A stretch of DNA of 64,000 bases from Desulfogranum mediterraneum DSM 13871 (GTDB lineage: Bacteria > Desulfobacterota > Desulfobulbia > Desulfobulbales > Desulfobulbaceae). The translations under genes were made by a program, and so were the position numbers. The notes under the pieces were generated by a model. That model had not been told where the DNA came from and did no database searches. It saw only the letters and a program-made list of their open reading frames with translations. Location: assembly GCF_000429965.1 (NCBI RefSeq), contig NZ_AUCW01000014.1:62001-126000 (forward strand). Direction: 5' to 3'. Below, one piece after another: positions 8,976-16,890 of the stretch (positions are counted from its first letter, which is position 1; every line of letters starts with the position of its first letter).

Positions 8976-11399
8976 ATGGGGTATCTGCTTCTCGTTCTGA
9001 TCTTTATCGCTCTTTTCCTGGCACTCTCCTTCTTCCGGGTCTCCCTGATCAGGGGATCCATCCTCTTCATCGGCGCAATCCTGGTCTGGTTTTCGCTGGC
9101 TGCACCCGGCTTCTGGCCCTTCTTCCTGCTCCTGGCAGGCGCCCTGGCCCTGGCAACCCTCTTGAACCACCCCCCCTACAGGCAACGTTTCCTCAGCGGG
9201 GAGATCTTTGCCCGCGCCGGCACCATCATGCCCAGGATCAGTGCCACCGAAGAGGAAGCCCTGGGTGCAGGGACGGTCTGGTGGGATCAGCAGATCTGGA
9301 GCGGTTCCCCGGCATGGGAAGAGCTGCTCGCCCCACCGCCCATCCAGCTGAGCCCTGAGGAGCAGGCCTTTCTGGATGGGCCGACGGAAGAACTCTGCCA
9401 AAGGATCAATGACTGGGAGATATGTCACCAGCGTCAGGATCTCCCCCCGGAGCTCTGGACCTTTCTCCGGGAGCACAACTTTTTCGGGATGATCATCCCC
9501 CGCCAATACGGCGGACTCCAGTTCTCTGCCACGGCCCACTCGGCCATCATCTCCAAGATCGCCAGCCGCAGCGTGGCAGTGGCGGTGACCGTGATGGTCC
9601 CCAACTCCATCGGGCCGGCAGAGCTGCTCTTTCACCATGGCAGCCAGCGGCAGAAGGAGTACTACCTGCCTCGCCTGGCCAGCGGCGAGGAGATCCCCTG
9701 CTTCGGCCTGACCGGCCCCACGGCAGGCAGCGATGCCAGCGCCACCCCGGACAGCGGGGTGCTCTGTTACGACGACTATCAGGGGGAGCAGACCCTGGGT
9801 ATTCGCCTCAACTGGGACAAGCGCTATATCACCCTGGGCCCGATCGCCACCCTCTTCGGCCTGGCCTTTCAGCTCTACGACCCGGACGCGATCCTGGGCA
9901 GTCGTCGGGAACTGGGCATCACCTTTGCCCTGGTCCCCCGTGATACCCCCGGCATCCGGACAGGCCACCGCCACCTCCCCCTGAACTGTCCCTTCCAGAA
10001 CGGCCCCAACAGCGGCAACGATGTCTTTATCCCCCTCTCCATGGTGATCGGCGAGGAGGCCGGCCTGGGCAGGGGCTGGTCCATGCTGATGGAGGCCCTG
10101 GCCGCAGGTCGGGGCATCTCCCTGCCGGCCCTCTCCACCGGCGGGGCCAAGCTGGCCAGCCGGGCCGTGGGCGCCTATGGTGTGGCCAGGCAGCAATTCA
10201 ACCTGGCGATCCACAGGTTTGAAGGTGTGGAAGAGGCCCTGAGCCGTGTTGCCGGCAACACCTACCTGATGGACAGCGCCCGGGCCATCACGGTCCAGGG
10301 GATCGACCAGGGCCAGCGACCGGCAGTGGTCACCGGCATCGTCAAGTACCAGCTCACCGAGTTGATGCGCCGGGTGATCAACGATGCCATGGACATCCAG
10401 GGCGGGGCCGGCATCTGCCTGGGACCACGCAACCTCCTGGGCAGGGTCTACCAGTCCATACCCATCGGCATCACCGTGGAGGGGGCCAACATCCTGACCC
10501 GCACCTTTATCATCTTCAACCAGAGCCTGCTGCGCTGCCACCCCTTTATCAAGGAGGAGATCGATGCCATCCGGAACCAGGATCCGGCGCACTTTGACCG
10601 TGCCCTGATGGGTCACCTGGGCTTTTTGAGCAGCAACTTCAGCCGCAGTCTGCTCCTGGGACTCGGAGCCGGCAGGCTGCTCAGGGTCCCGGGCAACCAG
10701 GCGACCCGCAGCTACCTCCGTCAGCTGAGCCGGATGTCGGCAGCCTTTGCCCTGGCCGGAGACCTGGCCCTATTGGTGCTGGGGGCCGAGCTGAAACGGC
10801 GGGAAAAACTGACCGGCCGCCTCAGCGACGTCCTGGGCGAGATCTTCCTGGCCATGGCGGTGATCAAACATTTCCATGACCAGGGTGAACCTGCCGAGGA
10901 TCTGCCCCTGGTTGACTGGGGCTGCCAAAAGTGCCTCTACGGGGCCCAGGAAGGCTTGCTGGCCTTGTGCAGCAACTTCCCCCAGCCCATCCTGGGTCAG
11001 CTGCTGGCCCGTACCATCTTCCCCCTGGGGAGAAGCTTTGCCCCACCCGATGACCAGTTGGGCAAAGAGGTGGCAGGGGTCATCCTCAGCGCCTCGGCGG
11101 CCAGGGACCGACTGACCTCCGAGGTCTTCCTGCCCCAGGATCCGGACGAACCACTCCACCGCCTGGACCATTTTCTGAAACTGGAACAACAGTCCCAAGG
11201 AGCGGAGGAGCGTCTTCACCAGGCCGTGCGCAGCAACAGCTTCAGCGCCCGTGACCGGCTCGGACGAATCCAGGAGGCTGGAGAACGGCAACTGCTGCCC
11301 CCGGAGGAGATCGAGCTGCTCCTCAGCAAGGAGAGCTGCCGCCAGGAGATCATCGCAGTGGACGACTTTGCCTCCCTCTCAGCGGAGAGTGACCCATGA
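8976..11399 (+). CDS. fadE: Acyl-CoA dehydrogenase, membrane-anchored FadE type
   Basis: First oxidation step of fatty acid beta-oxidation, acyl-CoA to trans-2-enoyl-CoA, with FAD. From ATG 8976, placed 7 nt after GGAGG, the product has 807 residues, close to E. coli FadE (814). Two hydrophobic helices at the N-terminus (about 1-70, MGYLLLVLIFIALFLALSFF) are followed by the acyl-CoA dehydrogenase fold (about 110-530), with the flavin-binding stretch FGLTGPTAGSDASATPDSG and the block IQGGAGICLGPRNLLGR. The rest is the FadE-specific C-terminal domain. Its stop overlaps the next start (ATGA), so it is translationally coupled to fadI. Confidence 0.96.
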   Translation: MGYLLLVLIFIALFLALSFFRVSLIRGSILFIGAILVWFSLAAPGFWPFFLLLAGALALATLLNHPPYRQRFLSGEIFARAGTIMPRISATEEEALGAGTVWWDQQIWSGSPAWEELLAPPPIQLSPEEQAFLDGPTEELCQRINDWEICHQRQDLPPELWTFLREHNFFGMIIPRQYGGLQFSATAHSAIISKIASRSVAVAVTVMVPNSIGPAELLFHHGSQRQKEYYLPRLASGEEIPCFGLTGPTAGSDASATPDSGVLCYDDYQGEQTLGIRLNWDKRYITLGPIATLFGLAFQLYDPDAILGSRRELGITFALVPRDTPGIRTGHRHLPLNCPFQNGPNSGNDVFIPLSMVIGEEAGLGRGWSMLMEALAAGRGISLPALSTGGAKLASRAVGAYGVARQQFNLAIHRFEGVEEALSRVAGNTYLMDSARAITVQGIDQGQRPAVVTGIVKYQLTELMRRVINDAMDIQGGAGICLGPRNLLGRVYQSIPIGITVEGANILTRTFIIFNQSLLRCHPFIKEEIDAIRNQDPAHFDRALMGHLGFLSSNFSRSLLLGLGAGRLLRVPGNQATRSYLRQLSRMSAAFALAGDLALLVLGAELKRREKLTGRLSDVLGEIFLAMAVIKHFHDQGEPAEDLPLVDWGCQKCLYGAQEGLLALCSNFPQPILGQLLARTIFPLGRSFAPPDDQLGKEVAGVILSASAARDRLTSEVFLPQDPDEPLHRLDHFLKLEQQSQGAEERLHQAVRSNSFSARDRLGRIQEAGERQLLPPEEIELLLSKESCRQEIIAVDDFASLSAESDP

Positions 11400-12727
11400 A
11401 CAGACAACAGACAGCGGTATACATCGTCGACGGCTGCCGCACCCCCTTCTTAAAGGCCACAGGCCGACCAGGCCCCTTTGCTGCCGCCGATCTGCTGGTG
11501 GCTGCCGGCAGGACCCTGCTGGGCCGCCAGCCCTTTGCCCCCGAGACCTTGAGCGAGGTGATCATCGGCAGCGTCATCCCGGCCCCTGACGAGGTCAACA
11601 TTGCCAGGGTCTTTTCCCAGCGCTTGGGCTGCGGCCCCAGGGTGCCGGCCTGGACCGTACAGCGTAACTGCGGCTCCGGGATGCAGGCCCTGGAGACCGG
11701 TGCCGACCGGATCCGTGACGGCCACTCCAGCCTGGTGCTGGTGGGCGGAGTCGATGCCATGAGCCACGCCCCGGTGCTGGTCAACCCGAAGATGGTGGCC
11801 TGGCTCAGCGATTTCACCCGGGCCAGGGGCGGCCTGGCCAAGCTCCGCAGGCTGCTGGAGCTGCGCCCCGGCCACTTCCGGCTGGTCTTCGGCATCCTCC
11901 AGGGACTGACCGATCCGGTGGTCAGGCTCAACATGGGCCAGACTGCCGAGATCCTGGCCGAGATGTTCGCCATCTCCCGTGGGGAGATGGACCGCTACAG
12001 CCTGCGCAGTCATCAACGCTTGGCCCGGGCCATGGACCAGGGCTGGCTGGATGAGGTGGTGCCGCTCTATGCACCCTCGGGGCAGGTCTATGAAGAGGAC
12101 GACGGCCTCCGCCGGGACTCCAGCCTGGAGCGGCTGGCCAGGCTCAGACCGGTATTTGACCCCAGATTCGGCCGAATAAGCGCAGGCAACGGCGCCCAGA
12201 TCACCGATGGCGCGGCCCTGCTCCTCCTGGCCGGGGCAGAGGCGGTGGATCGTTTCCAGCTGGAGGTTCTGGGCTCCATCGAAGACACCCACTGGGCAGG
12301 GCTGGATCCGGCCCAGATGGGCCTGGGCCCGGTACATGCCGTCGCTCCACTGCTGGAGCGGAATGACCTCGGCCTCGAGGATATCGATTACTGGGAGCTG
12401 AACGAGGCCTTTGCTGCCCAGGTCCTGGCCTGCCTCAAGGCCTTTGCTGACCCGGAGTACTGCGCCAGTCAGCTCAAGCGCCCCATTCCCTGGGGCAACA
12501 TTGACCAGGAGCGCATCAACATCGATGGCGGCGCCATCAGCCTGGGACACCCGGTGGGAGCAAGTGGGGCCAGGATCGTACTCCACCTGCTCCATGTGCT
12601 CCGCCGCCAGCAGGCACGGCTGGGGATCGCCACCCTCTGCATCGGCGGCGGCCAAGGCGGCGCCATGCTGCTCAGGAACCAGGCCTGCTCCAACAAATAC
12701 CAATCGTCAGTCACAGCCGAGAGCTGA
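11396..12727 (+). CDS. fadI: 3-ketoacyl-CoA thiolase, FadI type
   Basis: Last step of beta-oxidation: CoA-dependent cleavage of 3-ketoacyl-CoA to acetyl-CoA and a shortened acyl-CoA. The 443-residue thiolase carries the acyl-enzyme Cys92 in QRNCGSGMQALETGADRI, His385 in GGAISLGHPVGASGARI, and Cys415 in CIGGGQGGAML. Length matches FadI (436) rather than FadA (387), and it precedes a FadJ/FadB-like protein as fadI does in E. coli. The start codon overlaps the fadE stop. It probably forms a complex with the downstream multifunctional protein. Confidence 0.93.
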   Translation: MNRQQTAVYIVDGCRTPFLKATGRPGPFAAADLLVAAGRTLLGRQPFAPETLSEVIIGSVIPAPDEVNIARVFSQRLGCGPRVPAWTVQRNCGSGMQALETGADRIRDGHSSLVLVGGVDAMSHAPVLVNPKMVAWLSDFTRARGGLAKLRRLLELRPGHFRLVFGILQGLTDPVVRLNMGQTAEILAEMFAISRGEMDRYSLRSHQRLARAMDQGWLDEVVPLYAPSGQVYEEDDGLRRDSSLERLARLRPVFDPRFGRISAGNGAQITDGAALLLLAGAEAVDRFQLEVLGSIEDTHWAGLDPAQMGLGPVHAVAPLLERNDLGLEDIDYWELNEAFAAQVLACLKAFADPEYCASQLKRPIPWGNIDQERINIDGGAISLGHPVGASGARIVLHLLHVLRRQQARLGIATLCIGGGQGGAMLLRNQACSNKYQSSVTAES

Positions 12728-12762
12728 AGCACTCCCCAGAACGCCCCCTACGGAGATCTGCC

Positions 12763-14805
12763 ATGGATGCACCCACCAGCACCTGTCAACACTGGCACTA
12801 CCGGATTGATGACCATAAGCTCTGCCGCCTCACCATCGACGTGGCCGGCCGATCCACCAATGTACTCAGCCGGGAGGTGCTGGAAGAGCTGGGCTCCCTG
12901 GTGCAGCGCTGCCGCCGGGACCAAGCGACGGCCCTGCTGATCAGCTCTGCCAAGCAAAACGGCTTCATTGCCGGGGCAGACATCCACTCCTTTACCCGGC
13001 TCTCTTCCCGGGAGGAGGCCCTGGAACTGATCCGGCAGGGCCAGGAGATCTTCAGCCAGCTCGAAGAGCTGCCCATGACCACCATCTGCCAGATCCACGG
13101 CTTCTGTCTGGGGGGAGGACTGGAGCTGGCCCTGGCCTGCGATTACCGGCTGGCCGCCGATACCCCGGCCACCCGGATCGGCCTGCCAGAGGTCAAGCTG
13201 GGCATCCATCCCGGTTTTGGCGGCACGGTCCGGCTCAGCCGCCTGCTGGGAGGGGACCGGGCCCTGCCCCTGATGCTCTCCGGCAGGACCCTCTCTGCCC
13301 GCCAGGCGGCCCGGGCCGGGGTGATCACCCATGCCGTGGCCCCACGCCTGCTCCAGACAGCGGTCCAGCACCTCATCCAAACCCCTCCATCCGCGCTGCC
13401 GAACTGGCGCTGCCGGCTGGTTAACAGCAGCCCGGTGCGCCCGCTGGTCGCTGCAATGGCACGCAGGAAGCTCCGTCAGAAGGTCAGGGAAGAGCACTAT
13501 CCGGCCCCCTTTGCCCTGCTGAAACTCTGGGAAGAATATGGCAACAAGCCGGCCAGGATGATGACTCAGGAGGCCGCCTCGGTGGCCGAATTGATCCGAA
13601 GCCCCACGGCCCGGAACCTGATCCGGGCCTTCCTGCTCCAGGAACGGCTCAAGTCCCTGCCCGCGGATCGCAGCTTCGCACCCCAACATATTCACGTGAT
13701 CGGGGCAGGGGTCATGGGCGGTGACATTGCCGCCTGGTGCGCCCTCAAGGGGCTGCGTGTGACTCTCCAGGATACCTCCGTCGAGGTCCTGGCCCGGGCA
13801 GTCAAGCGCAGCCACGACCTCTTTCGCCGTAAACTCAAGACCCCCCATCTGGTTAAGGCGGCCCTGGACCGTTTCACCCCGGACCGGGAGGGGCACGGGC
13901 TGACCAGGGCCGAGGTGGTCATAGAGGCCATCTTTGAGGATGTCACGGCCAAGCAGGAGCTCCTCCGCTCCCTGGAGCCCAGGCTCAAGCCCAGCACCCT
14001 GCTGGCCACCAACACCTCCTCCATCCCCATCGAGACCCTGGCCGCAGCCCTGGAGGATCCGGGACGGCTGTTGGGTCTCCATTTCTTCAACCCAGTGGCC
14101 AAGATGCTTTTGGTGGAGGTGGTCAGCACCTCCTATACCACTGAAGAGCAACAGCATAAGGCCATTCAGCTGACCAAGACCATCGGCAAACTGCCCCTGC
14201 CGGTGCAGAGCGGCCCGGGTTTCCTGGTCAACCGGATCCTGATGCCCTACCTCCATGAGGCGGCCCTGATGGAGGCCGAGGGGATCGCCCCCCAGCTCAT
14301 TGACCAGGTGGCCGAAGAGTTCGGCATGCCGGTTGGCCCCATCGAGCTGATCGACCTGGTTGGCCTGGACATCTGCCAGTCGGTGGCCCGTTTCATGGCT
14401 GCCGAGGGTGAAGAGTACATGCCCAGACGACTGACCGAGCTCATCGAGGCCGGTCGCCTGGGTAAAAAGAGCGGGGCAGGCTACTATGAGTATCACGCCC
14501 ACAAAGCGCTGAAACCCACACCAGATCCCAAGCACGCCCCTCCGAAAGAGCTGGAGGAACGGTTGCTTCTGCGTCTGCTCAACGAGGGGGTCACCTGCCT
14601 GCGGGAAGGGGTGGTCGACGACGGGGACCTTCTCGATGCAGGGATGATCTTTGCCACCGGTTTTGCCCCCTTCCGGGGCGGGCTGATCCACTATCTCCAC
14701 GACCAGGGAGCAGGCATGCTGCTGACCCGACTGCGCCGACTGGAACAGCAGTTTGGTCCCCGTTTTACCCCTGATCCGGGATGGGAGCAGCTCATGGCCG
14801 CCTGA
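12763..14805 (+). CDS. fadJ: Enoyl-CoA hydratase / 3-hydroxyacyl-CoA dehydrogenase, FadJ type
   Basis: Bifunctional beta-oxidation alpha subunit. The hydratase (crotonase) half spans about 10-200, with the two catalytic glutamates at Glu121 (LGGGLELALACD) and Glu143 (GLPEVKLGIHPGFGG). The NAD-binding dehydrogenase half starts near 308 (IHVIGAGVMGGDIAAW) and contains GLHFFNPVAKMLLVEVV. Two C-terminal helical domains follow (NRILMPYLHEAALMEAEG). At 680 residues it is slightly shorter than E. coli FadJ (714). A Shine-Dalgarno (GGAGA) is 7 nt upstream, and 35 bp separate it from fadI. Confidence 0.95.
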   Translation: MDAPTSTCQHWHYRIDDHKLCRLTIDVAGRSTNVLSREVLEELGSLVQRCRRDQATALLISSAKQNGFIAGADIHSFTRLSSREEALELIRQGQEIFSQLEELPMTTICQIHGFCLGGGLELALACDYRLAADTPATRIGLPEVKLGIHPGFGGTVRLSRLLGGDRALPLMLSGRTLSARQAARAGVITHAVAPRLLQTAVQHLIQTPPSALPNWRCRLVNSSPVRPLVAAMARRKLRQKVREEHYPAPFALLKLWEEYGNKPARMMTQEAASVAELIRSPTARNLIRAFLLQERLKSLPADRSFAPQHIHVIGAGVMGGDIAAWCALKGLRVTLQDTSVEVLARAVKRSHDLFRRKLKTPHLVKAALDRFTPDREGHGLTRAEVVIEAIFEDVTAKQELLRSLEPRLKPSTLLATNTSSIPIETLAAALEDPGRLLGLHFFNPVAKMLLVEVVSTSYTTEEQQHKAIQLTKTIGKLPLPVQSGPGFLVNRILMPYLHEAALMEAEGIAPQLIDQVAEEFGMPVGPIELIDLVGLDICQSVARFMAAEGEEYMPRRLTELIEAGRLGKKSGAGYYEYHAHKALKPTPDPKHAPPKELEERLLLRLLNEGVTCLREGVVDDGDLLDAGMIFATGFAPFRGGLIHYLHDQGAGMLLTRLRRLEQQFGPRFTPDPGWEQLMAA

Positions 14806-14955
14806 GCCCAGGGCAACTCAAGTCATTGTTCTTATGCTTGGGCTTGAAACAGAGAACCCTTTGTCCAAGATACCCATTTTCTTAAAGGGGAGGCGCCGGA
14901 GGAGGCCCCCCCTGTCGGCGGTTCCAGTCAATCCGTAGCTGCGAGGAGACCATCC

Positions 14956-16770
14956 ATGCACCAAGCAACCGACTATATCACCCCCAACCAGGTCCAGACC
15001 ATCCATGAGCTCTTTCTGGAACGGGTCGCCAGGACCCCGGAACAGATCGCCTACCGCTTCTTTGACCACCACGACTCCAGCTGGCAGGAGCTCAGCTGGC
15101 AGGCCATGCAGCAACGGCTGGCCGGCTGGTACACGGCCCTGCGCCATGAACGACTCAACCCCGGTGACCGGGTGGCCCTGATGCTCGCCAACAGTCCGGA
15201 GTGGGCCTGCTTCGATCTGGCTGCCCTGGCCCTGGGACTGGTGGTGGTCCCCCTCTTTGCCAACGATCGGCCGGAAAACATCGCCTATATCCTGGAGGCC
15301 ACCCAATCCAGGGTGCTGCTCTGTCCGGGGCTGGCCTACTGGAAGGATCTGGACCCCGTCCTCCACCGGCTACAGCATATCCAGACCATCGTCACCCTGG
15401 ACCACTGCAGACCCCAGGATCAGGAGACCAGGATCATCTGCGCCAGCGACTGGCTGAACCGGCTGGCCGAGCCCATCGCTCCCCGGGGCCACGACGGCGA
15501 CACCCTGGCCTCCATCGTCTTTACCTCCGGCACCACCGGACCGCCCAAGGGGGTCATGCTCAGCCATCGCAACATCCTGGAGAACAGCTATGCCGGTCTG
15601 GAGGCCATCGCCATCTACCCGGATGACCTCTTTCTCTCCTTTCTGCCCATGTCCCATATGCTGGAGCGCACCGTGGGCTATTACCTGGCCATCATGGCCG
15701 GGGCCACGGTGGCCTTTGCCCGCTCCATCCCCCAGCTGGCCGAGGATATTCAGCAGCTGCAGCCGACCGCCCTGATCGCGGTGCCCAGGATCTTTGAACG
15801 GATCCATGCTCGGATTGAAGAGTCCCTCCAGAACAGAGGGCCCTTGGCCAGAACGCTGTTCGCCCTGGCGGTGAAGATCGGCTGGAGCCGTTTTCGCCAT
15901 GCCCAGGGCCGCCAGGGCTGGCGCCCCGAGCTGCTGCTCCACCCCCTGCTGGACCGGCTCATCGGCAGCAAGGTGCGGGCACAGCTGGGGGGCCGGATGC
16001 GGGTCATCATCAGCGGCGGCGCGCCCCTTTCCCCCAAGATCGCTCAATGCTTTATCGGCCTGGGACTGCCGCTCTTCCAAGGCTATGGGCTGACCGAAAC
16101 CAGCCCGGTGGTCAGCGTCAACCGGCCGGAACGCAACGAGCCCAGCACGGTGGGCCCGCCCCTGCCCGGCGTAGAGGTTCGGGTGGGCAGCAACGATGAG
16201 CTCCTGGTCCGGGGCAGCTGCGTGATGCTCGGTTACTGGAAGAACCCGGAGGCCACCGCAGAGATAATCGACGACCAGGGCTGGCTGCACACCGGCGACA
16301 AGGCCATGATCAGGGAGGGCCTGATCCGGATCACCGGCCGGCTCAAAGAGATCATCGTCATGAGCAACAGCGAGAAGGTGGCGCCCGTGGACCTGGAGTT
16401 GGCAGTGGCCACCGATCCCCTCCTGGAACAGGTCATGGTGGTGGGCGAGGGCCGCCCCTACCTCACCATGGTGGCGGTGCTCAACCGCAAACACTGGAAC
16501 AAACTCTGTGCAGAACTCAAACTCCCCTACAGCGAGGCATCCCTTGGTTCAGAGACGGTCCAACAGGCGGTGCTGAGCAGGGTGGAGGCCAGGCTCACCC
16601 CCTTTCCCGGCTTTGCCTGGATCAAGGAGGTGGCCCTCACCCTGGAGCCATGGACCGTGGAAAACGGGCTGTTGACCCCAACCCTGAAAATCAAACGGGA
16701 GCAGGTCGCCGCCCGGATGGAGCCGGCCATCAAGGCCATGTACCAGGCGAGCTCCCCAAAACCGGGGTAA
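14956..16770 (+). CDS. fadD: Long-chain acyl-CoA synthetase
   Basis: AMP-forming ligase that activates free fatty acids with ATP and CoA, the entry step for the preceding enzymes. The 604-residue protein has the phosphate-binding loop FTSGTTGPPKGVMLSH (about 190-205), GYGLTETSPVV (adenylate site), and GWLHTGDKAMI...ITGRLKEIIV (hinge). It resembles the FAA1/AcsM-like long-chain ligases rather than E. coli FadD exactly, so the symbol names the role. GAGGAG precedes the start. The 150-bp gap after fadJ is the widest in the cluster and may carry an extra promoter. Last gene of the cluster, facing the acyltransferase-hydrolase gene. Confidence 0.9.
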   Translation: MHQATDYITPNQVQTIHELFLERVARTPEQIAYRFFDHHDSSWQELSWQAMQQRLAGWYTALRHERLNPGDRVALMLANSPEWACFDLAALALGLVVVPLFANDRPENIAYILEATQSRVLLCPGLAYWKDLDPVLHRLQHIQTIVTLDHCRPQDQETRIICASDWLNRLAEPIAPRGHDGDTLASIVFTSGTTGPPKGVMLSHRNILENSYAGLEAIAIYPDDLFLSFLPMSHMLERTVGYYLAIMAGATVAFARSIPQLAEDIQQLQPTALIAVPRIFERIHARIEESLQNRGPLARTLFALAVKIGWSRFRHAQGRQGWRPELLLHPLLDRLIGSKVRAQLGGRMRVIISGGAPLSPKIAQCFIGLGLPLFQGYGLTETSPVVSVNRPERNEPSTVGPPLPGVEVRVGSNDELLVRGSCVMLGYWKNPEATAEIIDDQGWLHTGDKAMIREGLIRITGRLKEIIVMSNSEKVAPVDLELAVATDPLLEQVMVVGEGRPYLTMVAVLNRKHWNKLCAELKLPYSEASLGSETVQQAVLSRVEARLTPFPGFAWIKEVALTLEPWTVENGLLTPTLKIKREQVAARMEPAIKAMYQASSPKPG

Positions 16771-16787
16771 ACGATCCCTTGCTCCAA

Positions 16788-16809
16788 ATCTCCCCTGCAT
16801 CTCCCCTGA
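16788..16809. repeat. 11-bp tandem duplication after fadD
   Basis: ATCTCCCCTGC (16788-16798) is followed at once by ATCTCCCCTGA (16799-16809). The second unit also forms the left arm of the hairpin at 16802-16836. Confidence 0.7.
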
Positions 16810-16836
16810 TGGCAGGGGAAGAGCATCATCAGGGGA
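16802..16836. terminator. Hairpin between convergent fadD and the acyltransferase-hydrolase gene
   Basis: Arms TCCCCTGATG (16802-16811) and CATCAGGGGA (16827-16836) pair perfectly over 10 bp in the short gap between the two convergent stops. No T-tract is seen on either strand. The position suits a bidirectional transcription barrier. Confidence 0.45.
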
Positions 16837-16890
16837 CAACACCCCGGGCCGCACGCTTATCCAAGCCTGGCCGCCACTGTCCCGAAGCAG

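Noticed and set aside
8955-10616. A 553-codon open frame antisense to fadE
   Set aside because: It has no family resemblance, and fadE on the plus strand has a strong ribosome site and expected length.
12748-14700. A 650-codon open frame antisense to fadJ
   Set aside because: It is composed of Gly/Gln/His-rich shadow sequence, while FadJ motifs are complete on the plus strand.
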